Source of the DNA: Mansonella perstans
Lineage: Eukaryota; Nematoda; Chromadorea; Rhabditida; Onchocercidae
Assembly (NCBI GenBank): GCA_037074765.1
Contig: JBAMDO010000028.1
Span: forward strand, 1-64,000
Reading direction: 5' to 3'
DNA: 64,000 nt
Shown: positions 25,670-38,880 of the stretch, in pieces
Layout: each line of letters starts with the position of its first letter
Position numbering within the stretch: position 1 is the stretch's first letter
The notes under the pieces: model-generated
The model's input: the letters and a program-made list of their open reading frames with translations, nothing else
Told to the model about the DNA's origin: nothing
Database searches by the model: none
Translations under genes and position numbers: made by a program

Positions 25670-27544
25670 CAGCAACCAAACATGTCGAAAAATAATCGGA
25701 AAACTAATCTATAAGTAACAACAAAATTAAAAGAAATTTAAATGTCTACAACAAACAGAAATCAATGTCAACTTGAAATTTCCAACTTCTGCAACATGTT
25801 CTCTTCGTTTTCTAATCAAATTTAATGTTTTATATGCTTTATGATTAACTAACTTTTCATTTCTAAATTGCATCTTCAAAGAGAATGATCCGATCCTTTA
25901 ATTCAGTTAAATTTCATCAATTTCATTAATCAATCATTTTCAGAATGAAAATAGCGTGATCTCGTTTATTAGATGCTAAATGGCAAAAATCAAGTAGCAA
26001 TTCGAAATAAGAATTTCTCTTTTGTTCTCTTCAATACGATCTGGGAATATTTAACTATCCTAATTCATTAATTGATATCTTTTTTGTTTCTCTGTTTTCA
26101 CGTTTACTAAGTATTCTCCTATTTTCATAAGATATCTATCCCATACATACGTTATGCTAATAATTGAAGCAAATCATTTCATTTACTAAATTGGCTAACA
26201 TTTTCATATTGTCAAACGAAATAAGTCGAAAAGAAGTGCACGACGGTAGAACGTACCACTAATTCCTATTTTTCATTTAGTTTTGCAGCAAAATTAAATT
26301 TCGAATTTTATGCAAATTAAATACATCAAAAAGTTGAGACGAAATTATTTCCAGTGTATTGTCACTTTGAAGAAATAGAGTTTTTCGGAATACAAATGAT
26401 TTTTTTAAAAAACAATCAAGCCTAAAAAATAGCTTTGTAGTTTAATAATTTCCAACACGTTCTACGAAGAAAAAGCTCACTTTGACGAATGAATGATGAA
26501 TTATGTGATATTGTTCACAAGAAAAAAATAACTTCCATTGCATAATAAAAAATAATATCCAAAAAAAAAATTTCAAAAAATGTTTAATCAAAGTGCACAA
26601 AGTGCACAAACAAAATAGAATCTCCTCTAACAAATAAAAATATCACTAAAATCTAAACAATTATGAATTAAAAGTTTTAGTCAATGAATGTCGTGAATGT
26701 ATTCGTTATGAAGACAAAAGAAACAATTGCAAAAAATCACACTTTGGCACCTTTCAGAATCAAATGGCCCGTAGAATGAATTTCGGATATTTTTCACAAA
26801 ATAATGAATTTCTACAGTACAATTGAACAGTATAGATCAAGTTTCTTAAAATTTATTAATAATTTAATACTATAATTAAACCGGTAAATTTTTACAAGAT
26901 ATTTCAGCACTCGTGCAGAAAAATTGATTAGATTTGCATAACACGCTACATTTACAAGAACAGAATTTATGAATTAAAAACTTACTTCAACAAATCTAGA
27001 GACTGGTTAAGAAAAGCAAATATTTTAAATAAATATAAATAAATATTCAAATATTTCTACTTTTTTTTTACTTAAGTGGTATATTATTTATGATGGAAGA
27101 CAGTTCAAATATTTTCAAAATAAGAATCAATATACAAGTATACCGATGATGACACCAATGGAGATAAAGTTAAGAATTTGGCACACATAATAGACTTGCA
27201 GCGAAAAAACCTAATTCATGAAATGCTACATGGAAGCAAAATATAAATCACAGATACAGTAGTAAACTACTGCTCTCATAACGCTTTAATTTTAAAAGTT
27301 TCTGGCGAAAGATAGCTAAAGTTTTTTCCTCCATTACTGCTCTCACTCGATATTAGTCCCAGTCCATCCATTATAGCGCTTCATTCACACATAAATCATG
27401 ACGGATAAAATCGACTTCGATAAACAAAAAAAAAAAAAAGAAGTAAATACGAAAGTCCGTTCGTTAAATTTGAGAGATCTGTTTTCTTTTGACAATAACA
27501 GAATAGAAGTGTTGCTGCTGAACTGACAGCATAACCGATAAGAA
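25670..27544. other. Spacer between the nucleotidyltransferase and calcineurin B genes
   Basis: About 1.9 kb of AT-rich DNA holding the promoter region of the nucleotidyltransferase gene and the 3' flank of calcineurin B. It contains only short low-complexity open frames; no exon, RNA gene or repeat array stands out. Confidence 0.55.
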
Positions 27545-30077
27545 TCAAATATTTTCTAGTACCATTTTCTTATGAACTTCGGTATGTTCCACAACCTAAA
27601 AAACATGTTCTCAATAACTATTGAAAATTTGAATATTTGTGAATTATGAACACTTCCAGATATTTAAGGAACCAAAAAAACTGTGCGTACAAACATCAGG
27701 ATGCGGAGCTCTAATCGTGGGACGGAAAATGATGCCCACGATATTGGTATTTTAATAGCTTCATAGCTTTACATTATAGCTTTTAATACCGTCATAGAAT
27801 CTGCACGGAAGGCTTAAGATACCCGGACTGTTTTGGGAACAAAAGGAATAATATTTCAATTTAGGCATAATTCGACACGAAAAGATAATCACAAAAACCC
27901 TAAGCTAGACAATCGTTTACTCAATTTCGAAATCAAATAAAGCAAGAGTGATACGATGTCGATATGGCTTAACCGAGTGACAAGAAGTTTACAGAAGCAA
28001 TCATTTTACAACGAATCTTGCAAAAACAAAATTATAAGAAATTAACATATGAAATAAGAAATTAAAAATTACATCGCAGAATTCATCGAATGATATTTTA
28101 CCATCACCGTCTTTATCATGAAAGAGTATTGTTTTATCAACTATTTGCTGCAGCTGGTTATCTTTTAAATTGTTTCCCACCATCATTTTCAAAACCTGAA
28201 ATGTAAAATATTTGAAAAGATTGCGATTAAAAACTCAAAATTATTCCAACTTTTCCGCTGACATCAATCAATCGAATTATATGTTGAAATTACGAATGAC
28301 TGATTCTCCAGTTCTTTTTCTTTTGAGCGAGAAAAAAAACAATGAATAAAGCGATTAAATCTGTGAAAGGAAAGTCTCAAATACTCTTTCCCTTTTATGG
28401 CAGATGGACTATTATTATGCAAGATGTTTAAAAAATCATCATGGTAAATTAATTGTTAATAACAGAATTACCTGAAACAGCTCTCCATTCGAGATATACC
28501 CATCCCGATCCATATCATATATACGAAATGCAACTGCAAAGAAATACGACGTCGTATCACAATAGTAAAAGTTTAAAAAATTAAGAAAATATCTAAATTA
28601 TCCTCTGGTCTTTTTATTACTATCTTCTTTCCAATCTATCATTTAAAAATTAAGCATGGTATTCGGTCTTGCTTCAATAACACCATTCATTTCCTAGCAT
28701 TTGTAGAAACTTTTTAATGCAGAGAAGAGAATGTTTTTAATGCAAATATCTGATTTTTATGGAAGAACCATTTCAAAGTGTAGCTTTTCTTTAATCGATA
28801 CTTCTATACTTTGAGTTCTACAGTACAGGATGGAAATTCGCTATTTTCCGCTAATTCCTAGTCAGCCATAAAAAACCTCAAACGGAAATTTATTTGAATA
28901 TGACCTCAGCTGGTCTTCTCTAAGAGAAATAAATGCAAAAACTTTCATGTTATGCGATGAGTCTACCTGATTGTACACGAATTACAATAAAGAGAAGGTT
29001 TTGTTAAGTTTTGATATTTGATATTTCACATAACACAGAAACTAAAATTATGTACCACAAAAAACTTACATTTGAGCTTTACTGTTTTATCTCCTTTAAC
29101 ACTAAATTGTGATATTCCCTGAATGAATTCTAAAAATAATATATTATATTATATAGCGTTTTAAAAAAGTAAAAAAAAAAGACAGATGACGGTTAACTAG
29201 ATCTTAAAACTATAAAAATTCAATAATTTCATATAAAAAAATGAGCATTGAACCTCTAAAATCAACTTCTCCATCACCATCTTCATCGAATATGTCAATA
29301 ACTCTTTGGACCAATGGATTCTGTTGCAACTCTGGCAATGACATAAATTCGTCAACACTCAAACTTCCCGAACCATCCAAATCCAGTTTCTTAAATCGTC
29401 GTGCTAGACGCCGCAACTCATATGCATCAACTGCAAAATGAAAAATTATTATGATTATTTCAAAAATAAGTAAATTAGACGTTATACAATGTCAGTAAAT
29501 TTTGTCACATCAAAAAGAAGTCATATATTGATCTTTTATTGAATTTAATTTATGCAATTTGTTTCGATGCAATCTAAACTTCGTGACTTTATCTCGAATA
29601 AGTGCCAGGAACAGGAAAAGATGCTCAGAGGAATCTCAGGGTAAGTTTCAAGGATCAATAAGAAGCTATTTAACTGATGGAAAAAAACAAACTTACAATT
29701 GCTGCACATTTCCATCGGTAAGGATGACTCATTTCCCTGAAATATGACTCCTTTGTTTTTGCTTACAGTAAAAAAACTTGGACTTGTTAATTTGGAAAAC
29801 CAAAAAAAGTATTCATAAAAACCATTTCTTTAAGAAACTGCTTCTTTTTTTTTTTTTACGAAGAATCCACCAAAAGATAGCATTAATTGCATTAATTGCT
29901 ATCTTTTGGCATATTTTCAAATTTTCGACAAGTGGAAAGAGTTGACAGCAGATCTGAATGAATACCAACCCATCTGGGTTGATAGCAGATCTGAATGAAC
30001 AACAACCTGTCTGATGCTTTCAAAACTTGCCTTCTTAACTTTCATTAAAAAAAAAATCAATATGAAAAACTAACCAT
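27545..30077 (-). CDS. cnb-1: Calcineurin regulatory subunit B
   Basis: Ca2+-binding regulatory subunit of the Ser/Thr phosphatase calcineurin (PP2B). Exons: a first exon that appears to contribute only the ATG (30075-30077, donor GTTAGT), then 29697-29736, 29254-29430, 29070-29129, 28472-28533, 28073-28195 and 27545-27595 (stop). All phases agree and give 171 residues, the usual length. Gly2 follows the Met ([12 protein letters not shown]), the classical N-myristoylation site. Four EF-hand loops are intact: [36 protein letters not shown] and [12 protein letters not shown]. The calcineurin-A-binding [13 protein letters not shown] and [10 protein letters not shown] segments are present. The C-terminus [11 protein letters not shown] is a nematode-type ending. 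Everything is certain except the ATG exon, which was picked because it is the nearest upstream ATG abutting a good donor in the required phase. Confidence 0.95.
29870..29909. repeat. Long imperfect hairpin in calcineurin B intron 1
   Basis: CCAAAAGATAGCATTAAT (from 29870) pairs with ATTAATTGCTATCTTTTGG (to 29909): 18 base pairs with one bulged T and a TGC loop. It is small and AT-rich. It may be a non-autonomous element remnant or an intronic RNA structure. Confidence 0.75.
29942..30014. repeat. 37-bp tandem duplication in calcineurin B intron 1
   Basis: Two units begin at 29942 and 29979, sharing AGCAGATCTGAATGAA and a CCAACCCATCTG/CAACCTGTCTG end with a few substitutions. Confidence 0.8.
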
Positions 30078-30598
30078 TGTCGTCCAGAAAAAGATGATGT
30101 GAGTTATAATAAATAAGGAGAACGCGTAATGGTTGGAGAAGGATGATAATGGCTGTTGAACACTTCTATTTTTTTGAATTCTAAAATAAAACGTGTAATA
30201 AAGATAACGTCAATGATAGTGATAATAATATTGATAAAATCAATAATACACAATAAGATGCATGTACAATAAATTAAGAAAATGTGCAAGTGATTGATTA
30301 ATCGTATAAATTAGAAATTAAACATCAAAAGTATTGCACCTTTGTTTATAACAACCTGATATTTCAATGAAATTTATACTAAGTCACAAATGTACGCTCC
30401 ATTCGAGATCAAATCTATTACAGATTCATACGAGAATAAATAAAGCAACAATTGAGATTAGCTCTTCGTTAGGAGGGAAATTTGAGTGATACATTCGCTA
30501 TACTAATTTTGCTACTATGATATTTCAGGATTGAGGTAAGCAGAGAGGAATATGATTCGAAAGTTTGTAAAGGACATGTAAGAAGACAAAATTTAGCC

Positions 30599-30815
30599 TA
30601 GAAAGGTACACCGGTATCACAGGTTTGGTATCCTAGAAAGGTGTGACATCACAGGTGTGGTACCGCAGGTATGGTATCCTAGAAGGTGTGGTACCACAGG
30701 TACGATAACCTAGAGAGAGGTGTGGTACCACAGGTTGGTAACCTAGAAAGGAGCGGTACCGCAGGTGTGGTAACCTAGAAAGGTGTAGTATCCTAGAAGG
30801 ACTGTAGTACCACAG
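30599..30815. repeat. Degenerate minisatellite, unit about 30-40 bp
   Basis: Repeated blocks of the type CCTAGAAAGGTGTGG followed by TACCACAGGT recur about six to seven times with variable length. Internal palindromic GGTACC sites and alternating CTAG/CACAG words make each block self-complementary in part. The unit length varies, so the array is older or more mutated than the PARP-1 minisatellite. Confidence 0.85.
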
Positions 30816-31080
30816 ACAATGCAAGCGATTCTTTTCAGTTTCATTCCATTCAGGATAAAGGCAAATACGAAAACAATTTGAGAATATGAAAAATAGTATG
30901 AAAATAACGCTGTTAATGCTTCTAATTGTTATTTAATTATGAAAAAGGTTACACGTTTCTTTCCAGGAAAAGCATTAACCATTTGCGCTTCTGCGGGAAT
31001 GGAATGTATACAATCCAACGATGACATCTTTTACGAAACTGATAAAAATAAACAAGGCGGAGAAGTTAAAATGCACAACA

Positions 31081-31238
31081 TACACAAGCATACACACATA
31101 CAATATCTACACACATACATGCACACACACACACATATGTGCATATGTATATACACACACATACATATACACATACACATACATAAACACACACACACAC
31201 ACATGCATGCACACAACACGCACACATACATACATACA
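31081..31238. repeat. CA / CATA microsatellite
   Basis: Interrupted runs of ACACAC, ACATAC and ATGCAC make up nearly the whole segment. The His-Thr and Val-Cys open frames read across it on both strands are artefacts of the repeat. Confidence 0.95.
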
Positions 31239-34133
31239 CTCATGAATGTTTAAGAATCAGAACATGAAGAACTGAGAAAGAGATTTCACTACCGATTGAG
31301 GAGTGAGGGAAAAAATTGAAGTGAGAGATTGTGGAATTAGGGAGAGTCAGGTTGGAAAGCTTGAGTATTACCGATGATTAGATAGAAGAGAGAAGAAGAG
31401 AAAAAAACAAAGGGGAGAGGAAGAAGGAATAAATTAGTGGGCCAGCATCAATAGTACCAGGCTGATAAATTCAAAATCTGCGGTACTAACAGTAAGCTGA
31501 AAATCAAAAAGTGCAACAAAGGGCTCTTTTGATCTCTCGGATTATTCATCTTTTTATTAGCCTGGTAGTACCACTGGTTTTTTTTTTTTTTTTTTCAATT
31601 TCATTCGTCCTATCTTATACGAATTTCCAGTTTGCACGTACTATCAACCTGATTCTTCCCGCTTCTTTCTATTTTTAAATATACACTTTCATTTGCATTA
31701 TAGTACTCTGAAGAATTTCAAAGAACTTGTTAATATCCAAAAAAAAAAAAAAAAATGTAGGCTTTTTTTCGAAACATATGCGATCTAATCCATCTGCAAT
31801 TGCATCTCATATTTAATGTTTTGAAAAAAAAAAACCAATTCCTGATGATACTGAATGCATAAATTGATCCATAAATTTGATGAAACACGAAAATGATACG
31901 CTATCAATCGATCGATATCAAGCAGAATTTAAATTTTATAGCTTTTGATTATTAATGAGCTATTCATTTGCAACTAATTAAACAAATTAATAGCTGCAAT
32001 GCTAACCTTTGTTTTAGTTTTGCTGTTAAAACTAGAATGAAATAAAATTTTCTATGATAAAAATAAACAGTTGAGTGATAAAATTGAAGAAAATGATAAC
32101 GAATTTAGGAGTGAGGAATTAATTTTAATAAAAATGAAAATAAGCAAAATTTGTTGATGCTTGCTTGCTCGACGGAATTAGCGATATTTCCATTAATGTA
32201 AATTAATGTAAATAAAAATAAAAATTAATAAAAAATAAAAATTAATGTAAATTGTCTATAAAAATGATTAAATTTGTAACAGAATTGGGAGAACATCTCA
32301 GTAAAACGAGAATGGTAACAACATCAGTAACAATGAAATCTTGAGCTCAATTCTATTTGTTTGCCATCATTAAAAACGAAGAAAAGTTGAAAAAATTAAA
32401 ATTGAAAATATGAAATTAAAATTGAAATAGAACTTTTTTTTTTGTACAAATTCAATCTCCGGCCAAGAAATATTGAAATTTATAGAAGTTATTAGAACTA
32501 CTCAATATTGTGAAATTTTCCATTTAAGGAAATTTTTAGGAATTTGATGAAAGGAAGAAAGTTTCCTATTTATCTGACAAAAAAGAGCTGAAGGAAATTG
32601 ACAAATCTTGGCAAAGAAAAAAGAATGAAAAATTGGTCCGCAAAAATGTGGCGAAAAAATAATTTATAATTGGATTTAGTACGCTCATTGAAATTGAATT
32701 ATCATATTTTAAATCTCCTCATGATTATATTTCCTAAATCTTAGTATATTTTCGTGTTGATAGATATCTTCGAAATTTTTAAAAGCCAAATGAAACACGA
32801 AATCCAAAAAAGGATTTTAAATTAAGGAAATGTTTTTTCTAATGGAAAGGCTTGAAAAGTGGGAACTTAAAAGAATCCGACTTCATTCATTAATTCCTCA
32901 AATGATCAATCATAGCTTATCAATACTTTTATGAGAAGTTGAAATAAAACTGGCAGAACTAACAGGTTTAAAAATGGAAGATCCTGCAGACAATGAGAAT
33001 AGTCCTTATTTTTGTTCATTATATCATTTCATCGATTTGGTTGATCAGTTATTTAGTATATTTTTCAATTTGTTTGCGTCTAGGTGTGTTGTACATTCCA
33101 CACCTAAATTTTATCGACAATTGGCTATCCATAATTGAAATATTACACCTGTTGAACTCATTAAGTTCGATTCCTAAGCAACTGAATTAATTAAAATATT
33201 TGAACCACTTTTTTGATTTCAAAGCTAGTTTTTCCACCGCTCATATATTTCGCTGAAAAACAGTATTTGTAATTTGAAATAATGCTTCTTAAACTTTTTG
33301 GATATAATAGATTTTGCTAATTTACGAATAATTTTTTATTATATATTTCATTTTGATTTTCACTACAAATTTTGCTTCAAGTTATTACATCGCTTTATGT
33401 CCAATTGATAGGTCGAGAAATGTTAATTATTCCCTAAAGATACTCCTAATTATTTCCTTGTCAATCCCCCGTATTATAGCTATTTCTCTGAAGATAATTT
33501 TTGTTGCTTGAAATATGTGTCAGACGCATCTGTTCTGGCCAATAATCAACCAATTACTTCATAATAGTAAAACAAAATTTTTACAAAATTTTGCTTTTGT
33601 TTTTTTCATCTAAAAATATTTGAAAATTTTTTAATGTCGTCAAGATTCATAATGCGGTGATGATCATTTGTTCAATGATTCACCTGAATTTTGCTAAGAA
33701 GGCTGAAAAACAAGCGAATTACTTATTACATATTAGGTATTCCTCAAATAGCCTTCAACGTCTCATCCAAATTCATTTGTCTAAAATTCTCAAAATAAAA
33801 ACATGTAAACTGTGCAGATAATATTGGAATACTTTTCACGAAGTAGGAGACTGTTGTTTTACTTAAGTATACCTTGTACTAATTGAATTTTATTTATTTT
33901 TTCTTCACCTGAATCCTAACTCCAATGCTTCTTTTGAAATAGCCCAAGACACGATAAATTGCAAACATGATTAAGCAGAGATTAACAGAACAATAATCTA
34001 ATTCAGGGAAATGTTTGGTCATGAATATAGAAAGATATTATTGGAAAATGAAAATTAGTTTACTTCAATATTTGCTTAAAATCATAGCTGTTTTGAAAGT
34101 TTGGACAAAAAAATTGGAAAATTCAGGAAGTTA

Positions 34134-34413
34134 TCTGGTACATACGTAAGTCGGTTGTTTGCGATAACAGTAAAACAATAAGTGTGTTACTAACGAAGAA
34201 GTTCATTACCAGTAGTGCAATGGTGATAAAGTAGCAAGCATGATTACAGAATTTTTTTAGATAATGCGATATACCTGCAATAGTTCTGCAGGTGGAACAG
34301 ATAACACTTGCTGTCATTACCACAGTCAGAAATATTATTATGGCGATCGTCGATCTTGAAAATATTACCGTGACAACGCGTCGTTCATATTCATCAACGA
34401 AGTTTGCTTTTTT
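34134..34413 (-). CDS. Candidate exon of an unidentified membrane protein
   Basis: An open frame on the minus strand runs about 95 codons without a Met at its start. It encodes two hydrophobic segments (around STIAIIIFLTVVMTASVICS and ACYFITIALLVMNFFV) separated by a short polar loop with cysteines. It ends at a strong donor, AC|GTATGT, near 34134. No partner exons were found either side, so it may be one exon of a larger gene, a decayed copy, or chance. The first segment and its preceding YERRVVTVI loosely recall the membrane anchor of cuticle collagens, but no Gly-X-Y follows. Confidence 0.3.
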
Positions 34414-35000
34414 TATTTATTTAATTATATTTCATAAACTCTGAAAATAAGTACTCACCGCAGAAAAAAAAAACTTTTTTTTTGAAGACAACCACATGAA
34501 CTTTATTAATCGAAGCACAATAAGAAAACGATTAAATCAAACATAGTTAATTAATAAGACTTTAACATAAATTAATGGAAATGAAAAATTAGTAAGATCA
34601 AGGAGGAAATTAATAAAATTAGTGGAATTATTAAAAATGATGAAAACATTTGGTAATTGCAGTTGAATTAAAAAATGTCCATTCTTTATTAATATCATTT
34701 AATTAGGGAACATGAATACTCAAAAATCTAAAAATTTTCAATTTCAATGTAAAATATTTAATGAATTCGTTAAAAATTATTTTTTATTAACGAAACAAAA
34801 ATAAAAACAAAAAAAAAAAGAGGCAACAAACTAAAATGAAGCACTGATGCAATCAAATCAGTCTATGAAAATGGAAGATATAAATTTCATGTTGTAATGA
34901 AGTGTTGCCAATTTCCCTCAAGAAGCACTTCATTTCGAAACTTCCACAAATCTATTAAATACGCTCCATCAAATAAAAGCTTAACATTTCTCTTGCTTGT

Positions 35001-35030
35001 TCTCTCTTTATCTCTCTCTCTCTCTCTCTT
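35001..35030. repeat. TC microsatellite
   Basis: A run of TCTCTC dinucleotides with one TTTA interruption. Confidence 0.9.
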
Positions 35031-35631
35031 GAAATATTAACTTTTCCTTCCCTGGATTTAAGGATTAAATATTACGCACACATTAATTGTTAATGTACAA
35101 CTTTTCTAAGCCAACTTGAACAAATATACCAGAAAATGGCACACTCTTTTTGTTAATAAATTATCTTAGAATTTATCTTAGTTATTCTTAAAGAAAAACT
35201 GCTAAAAGATGGAACAAAACAAAATTTAAAAAAGAGTACTACAGGCTTATCTATGAGTTCTGCAATAAATAGCAATAAGCTGACCACTTTGAAAATATTG
35301 TTTAAGTATTCTTGTGCCGTTAATAATTATTGCTCACTTGATGCTAGCTCTGTGACTTAATAAATAAACAGATTGAGAAATTCAAATTGAATTATTATCA
35401 TGCCTTGAAGCTATAAATATATTTAGTGAAACAAAATGATTTTGTTTTCGACAAAAGATCACAGAATTATTTGATGAATAATACTTATTGGGAATAGTAC
35501 TACTAGAATGATAACCTAAACTAAAGAGATGAATAGAATCATTACAGATAAACAGAATGATTATTTATGTTTATAGATTATCTAGTTCAAATTATGCTAA
35601 TTTATCTAATTATCTAATTCAAAACGTTAGC

Positions 35632-37432
35632 TCATTTATATGAAAAACGCCCGACATAGCATTCTATCGAAGTTTCGCGATAATCGAGAATTGTGTTCAA
35701 AATTTCGTGATCTTCGAGTTGCAAAACAGCGAGAATATGATCGTCACGACATTTTTTCAGTGAGAATTCATATAAATATCCTACAGTTTTTAGACATACG
35801 CGACGTACATCCATAAGTTCTGCGAATATCCCTGAAATCAGCATGTCATCAATGTGAATATAGGATAGAGGTTTTTCGAGAGCCATAAGAAGACGTTTCG
35901 CAGTCGCAGGAGAGAATAACCATGCACCACCAGCCAAATAAGTTGGATAGGTCGCTGATGCATAAATCAGTGAATTCAAAGCCCTGAAATTAGCAATCAA
36001 TTTAAAAGCTATGCAAAAAAAAAAATCAAGACTTATTGCTTCAAAAGCGAAATAAATGTCTAAAACCGTATCAATTCAGCGAATTGCCAAATCTATTAAA
36101 ATTCGATTTAAGCTCTTTGCATTTCTCAAGTGTTCAAGAATTGCTTGTAAAAGCAAGACACTGAATTTAATTAGCTCAGATAACCAAAAATTCACCATTT
36201 ACTATTGTCTTCACGATGTGCTTTTGCACCCGTCCAACATTTTCCATATACGGCTATCAAACTGGCATCCAGTTTTGAGGTGTACGAAGCAATTTCATCC
36301 GGAAACGCTGCAATATCTGGATCACCCTAAAACGCAACTTTTATATCATTCATATTTAAGTCGTGAATTTCATATCTGAGACAATCGAATTGTTTTACAA
36401 ACTGCTGAATCAAATGATTTTAAATTTAACTGATCATGAGTATGAGATTTATATCATCTAATTTTAAGACAGCAAATAATTTTTCACTTCATGGAGCGTC
36501 AAGCTATTTTAAATTGCAGCAATGTTATTAAAAGTAATTGTCAATTCCATCAAATAATTTAAAATAAGTAGAAAAAAGCTGTTTAAAATTTACCTGCATA
36601 AAAAATCGAGGCGCTTGGCAGTTTTGAACTATCCAACTTAAAATGTTTAATGACTTCAGCGTCAAATTATTATAAGTGTCAATCATGTCAAAAACGATCA
36701 GATCGTCGTATTTTTTAGCTTCCAACTTTACCAATTCATTTACTTCACCTACTTTTTCAACACCCAATACAAATATCTGTAAAATGTATATTTACAAGAG
36801 TTCAATAGCATAGGTCACTAATATGGAAAAGTAAAGGTCGCATAAATTATACTAACCAAGGAATTTTTTAGAGATCCAGCCCATGTTGAGCGAATAATAC
36901 TCCTCCACCTTATATTTCTTGGATGAGTACGAATAATATAAAAAACAGGTACACTAGGACATTTTTCAAAACTAGGAGTCAGCAGTATTCTAGCGCCCGT
37001 AAAATTATATGGTGCAGAGATTGTACCGGTTACTTCATGCACTAAAATTTACGACAAATAATCAGTTATACAGTTCTAAAAAATTTTTACGTCATAGTTT
37101 TTTCTCACTCATAAGATTACAGAATAACAATTAATAAATCAAAATTCTGACATTTAAAATCCTGAGTATCAAAAAATATGTTCGTAATTTCTATAAATTT
37201 ATTTACGACGGACATATCCTATTGAACGTTCGAATTTTGGTGCAATACACAAACTGAAATGGAACTGTTCAAGTGTTTTATTTCTTGAAATACGAAATTG
37301 ACAACCTTTCTTGAAATTGAGCAAAAAATTCTTATATAAATGAAACAGCAAGGCAGAAGAACAGAAAATGATAACTCCACAGCAAAAATTTATTAATCGC
37401 GTGCGTCTCAAAATTTCTCGTTTCAGCAGTCT
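35632..37432 (-). CDS. GT31 family beta-1,3-galactosyltransferase-like type II membrane protein, 5' end incomplete
   Basis: Probable Golgi glycosyltransferase. Exons: 37207 to about 37432, 36857-37041, 36594-36776, 36196-36326 and 35632-35983 (stop), all in phase. Exon 1 gives a basic stretch (KREILRRTR) then a signal-anchor helix (INFCCGVIIFCSSALLFHLY), the type II topology. The GT31 hallmarks follow in order: FYIIRTHPRNIRWRSIIRST, IFVLGVEK, LIVFDMIDTYNNLTLKSLNI with W and the FFMQ strand, the metal-site position, then YPTYLAGGAWLFSPATAKRL and YIHIDDML (place of the usual EDV). The usual D-D-D metal motif reads G-D-P-D here. Exon 1 has no in-frame ATG before an upstream stop, and an acceptor precedes it at about 37433, so a start exon further right is missing. 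Acceptor sugar cannot be told; related worm enzymes include the BRE glycolipid enzymes. Confidence 0.8.
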
Positions 37433-38732
37433 ATAAATGACAATGGATTAAATCAAATTCACTGATTTGAAATTTTTTTAAAAACTTTTTAAAAAAAAAA
37501 ACCCAAAATTTTCTGAACTTGCATGGGTATCGTTATAAGTATATGGTTGATATAAGAGAAATGTCATTTACTTCGAAATATCGCTAAGCCCAAGTATCAA
37601 AATGAAATAAAATAAAGTACAGTGAATAAAGATGAAGCTAAAAAGGGTCGAGGTGAAGCAGAAAATCTAGTAAGGGATCAAATATTTCATTACGATAATT
37701 TTATCATTATGATAATTATATTCATTATGATAATTTTATCTGAAGGAATCTGTTAGCGAGAAATATGATACTAAAACTTCCAAACAGATACGTTGGACAT
37801 TTCCTTCTTTGTCCATTAACCCGTGAATAAAACAGTGAAATGAAAACTTGAACAGTGGGAAATGAATTACTTAGAATTTAATCTAATTAACCTCATTTCA
37901 CATTTCTATTTCACTTCATTAATCTCATTTTATGTATCGATACAGTTTAATATGCATCCAAAAAAAAGGTTTGGAAGTATGTATATCAAGTTTTACAGCA
38001 AAGTACTATAAAACTTAACAGTTAAGATTATAATATCTTGAATATTCCTTGTATATCAGTTGCGCAATTCAGATTTGCGCAATTACAGCTCTTGATATGC
38101 CATCATCAGAAATTGTTTTCAGGACATCGATGTTCTACTGGGGTTGAATGCAAAAAGTTAAAACATCAATACGATAATATTGATGCGCACTGATTTATTC
38201 CTAAAAAGCTTATCCTCAAAGGACGGATAAATTTCAAATAAGATTTTGAAATTTATCAGTTGAGTTTTATGTTATACAACAATTTATAGCAAATGAAGTA
38301 AAACTCACCGAAATTTGCTGTAATGTTTCTTAAGTGATACCATACTCAATTACACAGCATTTTCTTCCATGAAGCTAGAAAAGAAATGAAAGTGTTTATA
38401 TCAATGTAAAATAAACATTCGCGAGAATATTTTACTTTTTAAATCTTTTATGAATCACTGAACATTTTTAGCAGAGACAAATATAAGAGATATAAATATG
38501 AAGAAAGATAATTTCAAGAGATTATGAAATTAATAAGCTTCAACTTACAAGTTTTCATTTTAAGAATGAAAGCTATTTGTTTTAAAGCATTTTATGCCAT
38601 TTTTATTATCCTTATTATTGACATCTAGCAAAGATCCCAGTTATCACATCAATTTCGAGAAATAATTCCAAACTGGAACTGAGGACTGCTCATTTCGCTA
38701 TATATAGTCATGTTTGATACATGAACACAAAT

Positions 38733-38833
38733 AGTTAATCAAATACTTCTTAATCAAATAATACTTCTTAATCAAGTAATAGTTAATCAAATAAAATACT
38801 TCTTAATCAAATAATAGTTAATCAAATACTTCT
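38733..38833. repeat. AT-rich tandem repeat, unit about 20-22 bp
   Basis: AATAGTTAATCAAATACTTCTT and shortened versions recur four to five times. Confidence 0.85.
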
Positions 38834-38880
38834 TTACTTCCCTTACAGAAATTCGAAAAAAACACGAGTGAGGGGTATTT

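Larger units (their letters stand above)
30078..35631. other. Long repeat-rich spacer upstream of calcineurin B
   Basis: About 5.5 kb, the longest gene-poor stretch in the window. It contains a minisatellite, a CA/CATA microsatellite, homopolymer runs near 31577 and 31739, a TC tract and one candidate membrane-protein exon, each listed separately. Nothing else could be supported as coding on either strand. Confidence 0.55.

Noticed and set aside
31021..31253. His-Thr and Val-Cys-rich open frames
   Set aside because: Translations of the CA/CATA microsatellite.
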